From positions 11,846,139 to 11,910,138 of the forward strand of contig CM063249.1 in assembly GCA_032158295.1 (NCBI GenBank): a stretch of 64,000 nucleotides of DNA, given 5' to 3'. Position 1 is the stretch's first letter. Every line of letters starts with the position of its first letter. Under the pieces are notes generated by a model. The model had not been told where the DNA came from, did no database searches, and was given only the letters and a program-made list of their open reading frames with translations. Made by a program: the position numbers and the translations under genes. Origin of the DNA: Pycnopodia helianthoides (lineage: Eukaryota > Echinodermata > Asteroidea > Forcipulatida > Asteriidae). This document shows, in pieces, positions 45,904 to 56,815 of this stretch.

Positions 45904-48900
45904 ATGGCGAGTGCCGCGAAAAGACAAAAAGTTGAACCTGTGTTTGACAGAGAAAACTTTCAGCAGGACAACACAAAGTTAGATGATGATGTACCAACTG
46001 TATTTCTGAAATGGTGTGAAGATTTGGGGTTTGATGTCAATCCAAAGGTACGATAACTGAAGTTCCAGATCGCCAGTTTGCATTCACTGCCAACCATCAT
46101 GAACCAACCCCCCCCCAAAAAAAACCGAGTATACCGTGTCCTGATGATGTCCCTCCCCAAATACACACTATTTTCCTCTTGTACAGAAATACCCCCTGAA
46201 AACCTCTAAAGGATTCCAAACACACAATGAAGACACAATGGTGGGGGTGGAGGTATAGAGATGACATCAAATGAAATCGAGGCTGCAAGGCGAATAAATA
46301 GTCAGGTCTCCCCTCCAAAACTCACAAAAGACTTAGACCCAGTAACTGGGGCGCTGTATTCCTTTTTCGAAATTTTGACATTATCTGACAGCTGACAGAT
46401 AATGTCAAAATTTCGAAAAAGGAATACAGCGCCCCAGTTACTGGGTCTACAAAAGACTACACTAAAGAAAAAGAGTCCATTATTGGTCTCCTTATAGTTA
46501 TTATTAATCATATTAGACATACACATGAAGAGTGCGGAATGAATTCACTTCTTTTGAAAAATTGAGGTTGAAGATAACCAAAATTATCTTCTTATAAGTT
46601 CTTAATCTTACATTCTTAGGTCGTGTCTGAATTGGCAGCTACGGCTAAAGCTGGATCGTTGTGTCACCATGCCTTGAAGTATAGAAACAGTAATCATTAG
46701 TAATACTAGATATGGCCTTAGTCACTCGGAACACAAAAGTCCATACTACCAAATAACATTCAACTTACTTTATTCAATCAATGTTTTCCATTCTCTTTTA
46801 AAAACTTTAATAAGTTTACATAATAACATATTTGTTGAATAATCTTGACAGTGCTTGGTTTTTGTTTGTTTTCAGGTAAGAGTGAGCAAGCAGGGCTCCT
46901 GTAGTCATTATGGAATGATGGCAGGGAGGACATACAAAAAGGAGAGACGTTGTTTAACGTACCTAGAGATGTGTTGCTGCACCCAGACACCTGTTCTATC
47001 TCACAATATTTAAGAAAGGTACTGGAAGGGTACAGCTGTGCAACTTTGTCTCTGAGTACCAGGGCTCAAAATTTAGCATTAGGCCAGTAACCCCACAACC
47101 AAACAATCCCTGCAGTCTATAATGTTTTTCCAAACACATTATTAATGTACACACTGAAACTGTTCAATACTACACCTCCAGAAAGCTGTCAAAGTTTGTG
47201 CCTAGCTATTATTAAAAACCTCTTCGGATGATATCGATTGGTCAGACAGTAAGAGGGTTGACTGTGTAGATCTATGCATTCAACCAATGATGTTATCCAC
47301 CACTCCAAACCACAGTGGGTGATATTGAAAGATCAGACAGTGGGAAGGTTGACTGTGTACTGTGTCAGATCCATTCAACACAGGCGATCACATTGCAGGC
47401 TGGCATAGTTTATTTATCATTTAAAACACAGTAAATAATGAGTGTTCAGACAGTAGGAGGGTTAATTCTAAGATGCTCTGGTGTACTGTACTACTGCATC
47501 AACTTCATACTTTTGACCGGTCTGAAAAACTGATTGTAAACATGTATTTTATACATCTTTTGAACCACTCACTCTCGGCACTAGGGAACTGGGAACAGCG
47601 CTTGTGGGTTTTATTTTATGCTTTTGTTCCTTTCATGTTCCAAACATCAGTTGGGGGCAGGGCCCTGTGCCCCTGGGACACAACACTGGGAAAGCAATTT
47701 TAAACTTTCGAATGAAAAAGGAAAGTATGTTTAGGTCATAGGAAAGAAAACATTTTTATATTTTTTAAATTTTTATTGTCGAACAGGAGAGGATAAACTG
47801 AGCAGTGCCAGTGGCTGGGTGCCTCTTTTACTTTGCCTGATGTATGAATACACCAACAGTGAGTCAAAGTGGAGGCCGTATCTAGACACGTGTCCAGACT
47901 TCGGCCAGCTGGATCAGCCAATGTTTTGGGAAAGGTAAGAATTTAAAAAAATGATTGATGACAATTCAAAATGGTGTTTTATAAATTGGCGTGCCGAATA
48001 AGTTTAAGAATAATTTCACACTGAATCTATACCCTAACTCATCTACTGCTGAAAGAAATGGTTTCGCCTGAAATTGTCCAGGTTTTGGTTGATTTTATTC
48101 CATTGAAGAAAAGAGAGTATTACATTTAATTAGAAACCACAGCGGATGACATTGAATGGTACAGAGAAAGGGTTTTCTGTGTAGTGTGTAGATGCATTCA
48201 TCACATGATATTATATTGCAAGCTGGCATAGCTTAAAATCTCCTATTCAAAACCACAGCGGATGATGTTGAATGGTCAGAGAATAGGAGGGTTGTCTTTG
48301 TACCGTAGCACGTCATATTGCAGGCTGGCACAGGTTATCTATCACACTGTAGTGGATGATGTTAAAGGGTCAGTCAGTAGGAGGGTTGATTGTGTACTGT
48401 GTTTCTAGAATTCAAACTATTTGAATCTTTTGTGTTGGAAGATTTGTGAAGAAATAAACATAAATTATTCCACTAACAAAAAATACTACACTTATTTATA
48501 ACTGTGTGCCGTTTTTTTCTTACAGAGAAACAATTACAAAAGAACTAAAGAGTACTGGTGTTCCTGAGTTAGTTGTGAAAGATGAAGAAAACATACGCCA
48601 TGAGTACAGAAGTGTTGCTGTACCTTTCATGAAAGAGAATCCAAAACATTTTGAGTAGGTATATGCATATTATTATTACACCTCATGCATATTTATGAGT
48701 TAGTATGCTCATTTCATTGGTCAATGCTGCCTCAAGTCAATTACGTATAAATAAAAAAAAATGTGAGCACCTCATGGGATGACATTTTTAAAAGGCTTGT
48801 TTTAATAAGTATGTTTAACAAAAATGAAACAATTTTTCAAAAACATTATTTGATTTTTCATTAAGAATATCCAAATGTGAACACCAAATTGGATGAAAAT

Positions 48901-51900
48901 TTTACTTAAAAGAATAAATAATTAATAAATTTCCTATCTGTCAGAAAACACTTACTCTATATCCAAATTCTAAAAGGATTCAGAAGGACTGGGGCCAGTA
49001 GGCCCAAATGACAAGCGCTTATCACTGGGTCCAATTTCATCCAAGTCCAAACAATTTGGAGTGACAAAAGGATAATAGGACCATGGGAGGATTGAGGTCA
49101 CATGTGAGCAAAAATGCCTAATCTGTTAACGTAAGTATTTACTTGGGTGATATTTTAAAGATTTTCTTTTTTTACATCATGTTATTTAAAGGTATTGTAC
49201 ACTTTTGGTAACAGCTCAAAATCAGTGTCCACATTTTGTGTGATTCAACATATGCATGAACAAACAAACCTGTGAAAGTTTGAGCTCAATTGGTCATCGA
49301 GGTCACGAGAAAATAGTGAAATGAGATCTTTTTTTCTGTTTTCTGTTTTTTTCAAATTATCGCGCACGATAATTACTATTGTTTTACTCGTTTCTCAGAA
49401 ACGATAGCATTTTAGGCAGAAATATTATAAGGAACCCTTTCTACCATTACTTACTTTAAATCATGTAAGATATGTGTGAATCTGTGAACATTGTGTTTTT
49501 CGATCTTACCAATAGTGTACAGGGCCTTTAACTCGTTGACTGCCTGTCATAGATTCGTAGGGCGTTCCCATTTGCCAAGTGCAGTGCGCATGCGTGCATA
49601 CCAAATAGCTACTATACAAAAAAATTGAACATACACATTCTAAGGATGCCATGTCCTCACCACTGCCAGAAGCGTATTTGTTGCGTGCTCAGTGATGCCA
49701 GTGTATTTAAATAACAATACAAAGCCCTTTCATTCCCTACGAGTATACTCGTAGTGGCAGAAGCGGTTACACCTGTTACTACGAATATACTCGTAGGCGG
49801 CAGTCAACGTGTTAAAGAAACTAATATTTCACCTTTTCTATAAGTCTCAGCCTCCACACTCTGGAGCTGTACAGGAAGATGGTAGCCTTTGTAATGGCCT
49901 ACAGCTTCACCGAACCCAAGAAGAAGACAAAGATTCCTCAAGATGATGCCGAGGATGATGACAGTGAGGATGATGATGATGATGATGATGACGACTTTGG
50001 AAGCCCGCCCTCTATGCCCATGATGGTACCGATGGCGGACATCTTGAATCACGTCGCCAAGAACAACGCCAGGCTGCAGTTTGGGGAGACCTGTCTGAGC
50101 ATGGTCTCCACGAGGGAAATTAAAAGGGTGAGTGCGTTGTGTTCATACTGTGATGGAGACTTCTGCCGCCGGAAGAGTGCCGCCGGAGCAAGGATTAAGC
50201 CGCCGGCGGAGTTTGCACAATGGAATATCTTCTGTTGAACTCTTGGTGAACTGTTCAGTGATTGGACGAACTATCGCGCGCAATTGTTGATGATTGTATA
50301 ACATTATATCCAGGTGCGCTAAACGGATGCGATGTTTTGGCGCCCTTTCTTGCAATGTATTGTGTATGATTAAGTTGTGTAGACAGACCAAATGCTGAGT
50401 TCAGTGAGTGAGCATCGAATAAGTTCGTTTGTTTTCTGTCTGCGTTTGGCTACAGAGCAAACAAGGACCCGTTGGCAGTACGTTACAATACCGTAGTCTG
50501 AATCTCTCGCTGCAAATCTGTCATGTTGAACAGCATTTAATTGTGACCTATTCACACTGAGATTTAAGAATGACTGACACAACTTAAGCCAAAGCCTAAG
50601 CTTGTTTTTCAAAGAATGAACCCTTGATGTGCTAAATGTATTTGAAATAGTTTTGAAAATATGGACAAATATGGGAGACCACCAACATGGAGCTAGATAG
50701 CTCAGTTGGTAGAGTACGTTGCAGGTTCAAATCTCGCTCTAGTAAAGTTTCATTTGTTCACCCCAAAATTTTAATCATGTTAAGCAAATCAAATACAGCG
50801 TGATATATCAACAGACACGGAAATTAAACCACAATACTCCTTCATTTATTTTAGATAAGCAGATAATTATTTTCTTCCAGTAAAATAAATAAACTTGCTT
50901 TGATTTTAAACATTATGGTTCCCTCTGTTGTTCACAGAATGAAGAAGTATTCAACACATACGGTCAATTGGCCAACTGGCAACTGCTGCAGATGTATGGC
51001 TTTGCTGAACCATACCCAGAAAATATATATGATTCAGTAAGTAGTAAGGTCTTCTTATAGGCAGGATATACTTTTGGTAATTGTCAAAGACTGGTGTCCT
51101 CACTTGGTGTGGAAATGAGTTTTTAGGAAATGAGTAAAACAATTCGTCTTTATCGCGCTAACCAAAACACGATGTTTGAAAACAGAGAAAACAAATAATG
51201 GGGGTTTTCACTGTTTTCTCATGACTCTGAAGACCGATTGAGCTTAATATTTCACAGGTTTGTTATTTCATGTATATGTTGAGTCACATGAATTGCGGAT
51301 ACTAGTCTTTGAAAATTACCAATGTTATACATGTGCTTTAAAGGCCCTGTACACTATTGGTAAGATCGAAAACAAAATGTTCACAGATTCACACATAACT
51401 TACATGATTTAAAGTAAGTAATAGTAAAAAGGGTTCCTTAAAATATTTCTGCCTAAAATGCTATCGTTTCTGAGAAACGAGTAAAACAATAGTAATTATC
51501 GCGCGCGATAATTTGAAAAAACAGAAAACACATAAGATCTCTTTTCACTATTTTCTCGTGACCTCGATGACCAATTGAGCTCAAACTTTCACAGGTTTGT
51601 TTGTTCATACATATGTTGAATCACACAAAATGTAGACACTGATTTTGAGCTGTTACCAAAAGTGTACAATACCTTTAAAGAAACATGAAACACACTAAAA
51701 CCTTGCTAACAAATCCTTAAAATGAGAAGGTGAGAAATTTATGGTCCTGTCATAACAAACGACCGCGGCCCAATTTCAAAGAGCTGCTTAAGCAGAAAAT
51801 ATTGCTTATTAATTTTCTGCTAAGCAGAAAAGAGCAGAGTACCAGTCACAAACTGTACTTGTGACATGGTAGTTTGGCTGGTAACCTTATTCTGGTAAGC

Positions 51901-53356
51901 ATACTTTTGTTGTGCTTAAGCTACTTTTTGTGCTTAAGCAGCTCTATGAAATTGGGCGCACATCATAATGTTTTGTTGTATCCCTGACGAGTGACACTTT
52001 GTCGTACAGGTTGACCTTTCAGCGACCTTTCTGCAGGACGTGCCTTTAGCTGACGCTAAGTTTGAGTTTATAACGGAGAATGCAGAGATGTATGGTGTCA
52101 ACATAATCATTGGGTGCAATGAGGTGTTTAATAAATGGGAGACATGTAACCTACTCAAGGTAAATCCTGTTTAAAGTATTGCTCGGTAAAGTAAAGGCTA
52201 AAATACAACAGTTTTTTTATAGAAAATCTTGAATAAATTGTTGCATTTACTGTTTACAAAATCATTTTTTTTCCTCTATTGTTAATATTAGTATATAAAT
52301 TATTAAGTTTTTCTAGAAAAAAACACACTTGCTGGTGAACAAATGACAATTTGGTAAATGAAACAGTGACAAAGTAATAATTTGGGATTGAGAGGATTTT
52401 GTTTGAAGACTTTTGTAAGGACATCTAGAAGAACTAATCATGGACATCAATGCCAGAATAGACCTTATGCATTGATGTCATCCCGCTGCCATCTTAGAGG
52501 TAAAATGATGATGCAACAATGGAAAACGCACATCTATGTACCTGCAGCGCGCAGGATATGGGCCCATGAGCAACCTTCTGTTGACCTCTAGCCGAGGGCG
52601 CCCCACTCAGACGACGTCATATACATAAGGTCCATTATATATTGTGCCGTTGTTGACGCTCAGGGAATTTGGAGCGGAACAAAATGAGTGATCGTTGCAT
52701 TGTTTGTTTGGTATTCCAGATTTTAAGTATGACTGCAGAGGAGTTTGAAGAACACCAAGAACAACTTTTGAATGATGAATCTGATGAGGAGGATTTTTAT
52801 GAGGAAACCTATGAAGACATATTAACATTTGGTGAGTTTTGTTCTTTATCTTTATATATTCCTGGCTCCTTGCTTAATCCAGGATTAGTCAGCATGTTTA
52901 TTTACCTCGCTGGATGTATAATCTGGAAATTGTCCTAAGCACAGAGTTGCACGGGTCGTAAGCACAGAATTCCACGGATTGTTAGCACAGAATTCCTTGA
53001 GTGTAAGCCACCAAATTCCAGAGATTGTAAAGCATGCAATTCCGTGCCATAAAGTAGGGTCAATTAAAAACAAACTTCAACTGCCTCTGTGTAAACCCAG
53101 GACTGACATGATTACCTATTTTGCTTTCATTTCTACGATAGATGGTTTCCAGAAGATTCGAGCTAACTGGAAGATTCTTCTTCACACTTGTGCAAAACGC
53201 CAGTTAGAAAGCTACAAGAACTCATTGGAGCAGGATTTACAACTCCTTCAGGAGGATCAACCCGAACCTCTCAAGAGCAGAGAGAGGCACGCGTTATACG
53301 TCCGTGTGGGTCAGATGAAGATACTGGAGAAAGTGACTCAGTTGACAGGGGTATAA
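45904..53356 (+). CDS. setd6: SETD6 lysine methyltransferase, with a frameshift in exon 2
   Basis: SETD6 monomethylates lysines on nuclear targets (RelA, H2A.Z in vertebrates). Nine exons: 45904-46047, 46876-47018, 47792-47934, 48526-48654, 49845-50127, 50938-51036, 52010-52159, 52720-52831 and 53142-53356 (TAA). Total is about 472 codons (human 449-473). The start is [12 protein letters not shown]; then the SET-N signature [25 protein letters not shown] (SAM-binding Asn255-His256) and [18 protein letters not shown] Rubisco-LSMT-like substrate domain follows from about residue 315 ([20 protein letters not shown]). Exon 2 is one base short: after GMMA at 46921-46923 the frame must slip by one base at GGGAGG (46924-46929) to read [18 protein letters not shown]. 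Otherwise a stop follows. All other exons are intact and in phase, so a base-calling error in a G run is the likeliest cause; a genuine null allele is possible. The exon 3 acceptor is uncertain (AG at 47786 or 47791). Confidence 0.92.
46334..46448. mobile_element. Snapback palindrome with 10-bp target duplication
   Basis: A 115-bp almost pure palindrome. Arms of about 53 bp (left from AGACCCAGTAACTGGGGCGC, right the exact complement ending GTTACTGGGTCT) meet at a CAGCTG centre with one mismatched pair. It is flanked by the direct repeat ACAAAAGACT (46324-46333 and 46449-46458). The lack of any loop and the 10-bp duplication suggest a Mutator-type (MULE) snapback element. It is in SETD6 intron 1. 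Confidence 0.8.
47224..47466. repeat. Tandem fragments of the piggyBac-like MITE
   Basis: The right-end motif (TTGGTCAGACAGTAAGAGGG, GATCAGACAGTGGGAAGG, GTTCAGACAGTAGGAGGGTTAA) appears three times about 115 bp apart. GACTGTGTACTGTGT and GCAGGCTGGCATAGTTTAT-type segments lie between. Part of the MITE at 33799 has thus been multiplied in tandem. It is in SETD6 intron 2. Confidence 0.65.
48135..48400. repeat. Second tandem array of piggyBac-like MITE fragments
   Basis: Three units of about 100-125 bp, each with an ACCACAGCGGATGA-like word, a TTGAATGGTCAGAGAATAGG-like word and a TATTGCAGGCTGGCA-like word. It is in SETD6 intron 3 and is a separate array from 47224-47466. Confidence 0.65.
49186..49531 (+). 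mobile_element. 340-bp MITE, forward copy
   Basis: Inverted ends TTTAAAGGTATTGTACACTT and AGTGTACAGGGCCTTTAA. The interior holds ATTATCGCGCACGATAATTA, itself palindromic, and CTCGTTTCTCAGAAACGATA. A reverse-oriented copy lies at 51338-51679. It is in SETD6 intron 4. Confidence 0.8.
49532..49811. mobile_element. Palindromic MITE flanked by TTAA
   Basis: Bounded by TTAA at 49528-49531 (shared with the end of the previous MITE) and 49812-49815. Inverted ends are CTCGTTGACTGCC and GGCAGTCAACGTG. It contains the perfect 18-bp palindrome CTACGAGTATACTCGTAG and a second ACGAATATACTCGTAGG. TTAA flanks suggest piggyBac-type mobilisation. Its right edge is about 33 bp from SETD6 exon 5. Confidence 0.65.
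50691..50743 (+). tRNA. tRNA-like pseudogene without anticodon arm
   Basis: A box TAGCTCAGTTGGTAGAGT and B box GGTTCAAATCTCGC are both strong, and CTAGA near the start can pair with TCTAG near the end. Only about 5 bases separate the D-arm and T-arm regions, so the anticodon arm is missing (about 53 nt instead of 72 or more). It is therefore a tRNA-derived fragment or SINE head and not a functional tRNA. It is in SETD6 intron 5. Confidence 0.55.
51057..51337. mobile_element. Diverged relative of the 340-bp MITE
   Basis: It starts AGGCAGGATATACTTTTGGT and ends TGAAAATTACCAATGTTATAC, with TTTATCGCGCTAACC and GTTTTCTCATGACTCTGAAG inside. These match parts of the 340-bp element, but the copy is shorter and about a quarter diverged by eye. 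It directly abuts the better copy at 51338. Confidence 0.5.
51338..51679 (-). mobile_element. 340-bp MITE, reverse copy
   Basis: Near-complete reverse complement of 49186-49531: ends TTTAAAGGCCCTGTACACTA and AAGTGTACAATACCTTTAAA, centre AATTATCGCGCGCGATAATT. It is in SETD6 intron 6. Together with the forward copy it brackets exons 5 and 6. Confidence 0.8.
51767..51959. mobile_element. MITE, GGGCCC family (subfamily 1)
   Basis: Left CGGCCCAATTTCAAAGAGCT, right TCTATGAAATTGGGCGC. The interior is typical (AGTACCAGTCACAAACTG, GGCTGGTAACCTTATTCTGG). It ends about 50 bp before the acceptor of SETD6 exon 7. Confidence 0.8.
52460..52633. mobile_element. MITE with GACGTCAT ends, second copy
   Basis: Left AGACCTTATGCATTGATGTC, right GACGTCATATACATAAGGTC, with interior words shared with 36573-36726 (TTGACCTCTAGCCGAGGGCG). 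It is in SETD6 intron 7. Confidence 0.7.
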
Positions 53357-53391
53357 AGGTCACGGCACGGGTACCAGCTTAGCTTACAGAG

Positions 53392-53397
53392 AATAAA
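53392..53397 (+). terminator. Candidate poly(A) signal of SETD6
   Basis: AATAAA 36 nt after the SETD6 stop. A further AATAAA lies near 53942. Either could end the transcript. Confidence 0.4.
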
Positions 53398-53544
53398 TAC
53401 TTGACAAAATTCATGAGCTAAGCAAGGTTTAGCAGGGAAACTGTCACAAGGGATGCGCTTACATGGCATTTTGGCTGGTAAACTACTCTGCTTAGCAAAA
53501 CTTTCTTAGAGTTTGCTTAACGGCCTATTTTGTGCTTACTGTGC

Positions 53545-53775
53545 GAGTTTCCATTTCATAGTGCTGCTAAACCGTAAGCACACGAAAAGGCATGCTAACC
53601 TCACAGTGCTTACTGTATGAAATTGAATCACTTAACAATGCAAGTCCATGGTCACAGTGCAAGCTGGCTGCTTAAATTTCTTGCTAACCTGTGAAATACG
53701 CTTTTCTGCTATAGTTAGCACAAAAATTTGCTTAACGTAAAGCAGCGCTTTGAAATTGCTTAGCAACTGTGTGTT
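53545..53775. mobile_element. Decayed MITE, GGGCCC family (subfamily 2)
   Basis: CATTTCATAGTGCTGCTAAA at the left and AAAGCAGCGCTTTGAAATTG at the right pair loosely. The interior words (TGTGAAATACGCTTTTCTGC) match the copies at 11624 and 43912. An eroded subfamily 1 copy lies just before it (about 53400-53545). It is downstream of SETD6. Confidence 0.55.
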
Positions 53776-56522
53776 TTGATGCGTTACCACCGAATTGTTT
53801 TTAACATTCTAGGCTCTTTTTTTGTAAGATACACAAATTTTAAATCAAATTTTTAACTATTGATTTATAGATTTAATTCATTTGATGTATGGTTATCTAA
53901 TAAAAAAAAACTCTTTCAGGCAGAGGAAACAAATATTTTCCAATAAATGGATTACTTTTATTCAAAAAAATTACAGTCTTTTTGATAATTTGTACATTTC
54001 CTTATACAAACAGTGATGCTTAATACAATAGTCATGTCATTTAAATTTGTTTACAAGAACAATCTACAAAACACTGTGCATTTTTCGTTTAATTCAGTAA
54101 AACATACAGACCAGCGTAACGGTAAAAGATTTCTCAATATTTTTTACAAAATACATTACAAGTGTTCCCAGCTTTAGTCTGTGCCTTAAGCCACACTTCA
54201 CCATTTGTCACTTACAGGTGATAACACGGGTGGTCAGACTTACAAATTGAGGTCAAGGGTGTCAAAGGTCACAGGTCAAGATTTCAGGTTTCCCTAACGG
54301 CATACTCACAATACATAAAGAGATTAAGAGGCCTTGTTTTAAATATTATTTTTTCAGCTGTGGCTTTTGGCTCACAGCAACTGCCTTTTTAGGCCGTGTC
54401 CAAATCAAGTGACTTCAGCTATGACTTATGGCCTTTAGCTGCAGCGACAATGTTGAAGAACAGGACTTCCAGCTGTAGGATACTGACAAAGCCATTAGAT
54501 TGGAAACAACATTAGACTAAAAAAAAACAGGAATTCTGGGACCACAACAGACTGGTATCATACTTAGCGACCCGCTACTCGCTCACAAACTTCATTATAA
54601 ATTTTTCCTCTATGTTTGGGAAACCTGACAAAGTGTATCCAATTTTCAAAAGAGAAGTAACCCGACTTTGTTTATAAAATGCTTAAATCATTTGCTTAAT
54701 AAAATTGTCTGTAAAAGTTATCAGATAGGCCCCTCTGTCTTTGACTCACATCCTTCTGTTTTAAGAAGTACTTCTAGCTTTATTACAAGGATCTAAATAC
54801 AGATTGCACATAATTTACCAGTTTCAAATGCACGTTCAAACATTACTTTTAATTGCATACCATTTACGTCTTATTATTTTATTCTTAAACGGTACACGTT
54901 TTACAGGGGTTCACTTGGCAGGGATGAAACACTTTTGTTACAAACGGTTGACACAACTCCCACAATTCCCTCATTATTTTCATAAATCTGTTGGGCAGGC
55001 AGTCTTGCTTAACAATACGTTTTGCTTAAGCAGCCACCATGAGAAAGATTTTGGGTCATAGATTTATTGATGCTTTACCCCTTCATTATAGCTTGATGAT
55101 TGTGGGCAACATGTAGGAAGTAGATCTTTTAGTCTTTTTTTTCTTATCTCATTTCATACTACCTTATTTTTTGTGTAGTTTTCTAAATATACTGCCCTTT
55201 TTCAGTACAAAAGAAAACTAATTTCCTGGGACTCGTTCATACTTCAAACACACTTTTTACAAAATAAAGTACATTTCAAGTTGAGATTGTTTGTCAAGAA
55301 TCTCCGATGTAAACATTTTTGCTCTGCATTTGTGTAAGATGAACGTTTTTTTTTTTTAGTTTGCTTCAAGAAGTGGCTTAATGTACAGGGTTGACCAGTT
55401 ATTGCTTCCACTAAATTATTATTAGGATGTGTAATTGCTTTGGTCACTTACATAAAACACTTTTTTTCCCAGGTTTGATGGACAAATGCATATTCCCTTT
55501 ACAAATTATGCAGTGTTGATATTTCACAATGTCAAGTTGCAGTACCATGTCTAAAAAAACACTGCATAATAAGAAGGGCCGTGGGAGATTTAGAAACTTC
55601 CTACAAAAAGCACAACTTTTATCATAGCGGTATAAAATAATGCATAGGTTTTGAGTGGGACATTTCTGGGCAAAATGCGCCCCCCCCCCTCCTTCAATGA
55701 TGAGTTATGAGTACAAATTTAATGGATGATAAACTTCAAACTCGGAGAAAATGCTTGTGTGTTCAGGATACATGTACATGATAAATTATGTTGATTTCTT
55801 TAACAATAAGACCACATCCGAATCAAGCGACTTTGGCTACGGCTGCAGCAATCCAGCCATTGGAATAGCCATAGCCAGAGCCGACGTCACTTGAGAATGA
55901 CACTATACCTTTACCAAGCAGCCACCATCTTCGTCTAGTGCCCTACCATGCAGTAACACTCATGAGTACAAAGTCTTGTTCCACAAATAGGAGCCAGATT
56001 ACTTTCCCCCCTTCACAGCCTCTATTTGGGTTAGATTACTTATAATGAAAGAAACAAGAAGTCTACCCATGACAAAGGTCTGTGGATGCATTGACAAACA
56101 GGTACAAAATACTAACCCCACACTCTAAAAACAAAGAAGAACTTTCTGATTATTTTACACAAGAATTTCTGGCAATTGGGTGTACACTTCACAACATTTC
56201 ATATTTGTACAGTATTGGAAGTACATAATAAACTCACTACACTATATGTACATTATATCACATACATGTTGTACATTGGTATACATTTTCCACAGTTACA
56301 CTGCCCTTTTTACACAGTAGACAATAAACTGATTTTTGTCTGAAATCATTCACTACGGACAAAAGTCTGAAAATAGTAGATGTTTCATCCGTCTTTTTTG
56401 CGCATCAAATTACAAGTTTCAGGCAAAACACCAGGTGTGCATTTCACCAAAACACCAGGTGTGCATTTCACATTCATACTTTAATTGCACTTTAATCATT
56501 AGTGTTTTGTGTATCGCTGACG

Positions 56523-56815
56523 GCGTGTCATGGCTGATCGGTCTGGTGCACTGGGTTCGGGGTGGTTCGAATCCCGGTCAAGACAATTCACTAACTATAA
56601 CTCCTCCTCACCCATGAGTAAATGGGTACCTGTGAGGGCAGAGATGATTCTTGTGATTGATTTAGCTCGGTGCGCTACATACTTGGCAGCACATGCTGTA
56701 TACTTCCCAGAGAGTGAAATGATTTCAGGAATGAAAACAAAAAATGGCCCAGTGACCGGATCGTCCAATCGTCAAAACTGGCAGATACAAGCTCTATATA
56801 AGTGTCCATTTTGTT
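56523..56815 (+). mobile_element. tRNA-derived SINE, plus strand
   Basis: Head GTGTCATGGCTGATCGGTCT with B box GGTTCGAATCCCGG, followed by the family body (CCCATGAGTAAATGGGTACC, GCACATGCTGTATACTTCCC, TGGCCCAGTGACC) and CTCTATATAAGTGTCCATTT near the 3' end. It is the same family as 34545-34893 in the opposite orientation. The two open frames of 93 and 101 codons here are parts of this SINE. Confidence 0.7.
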
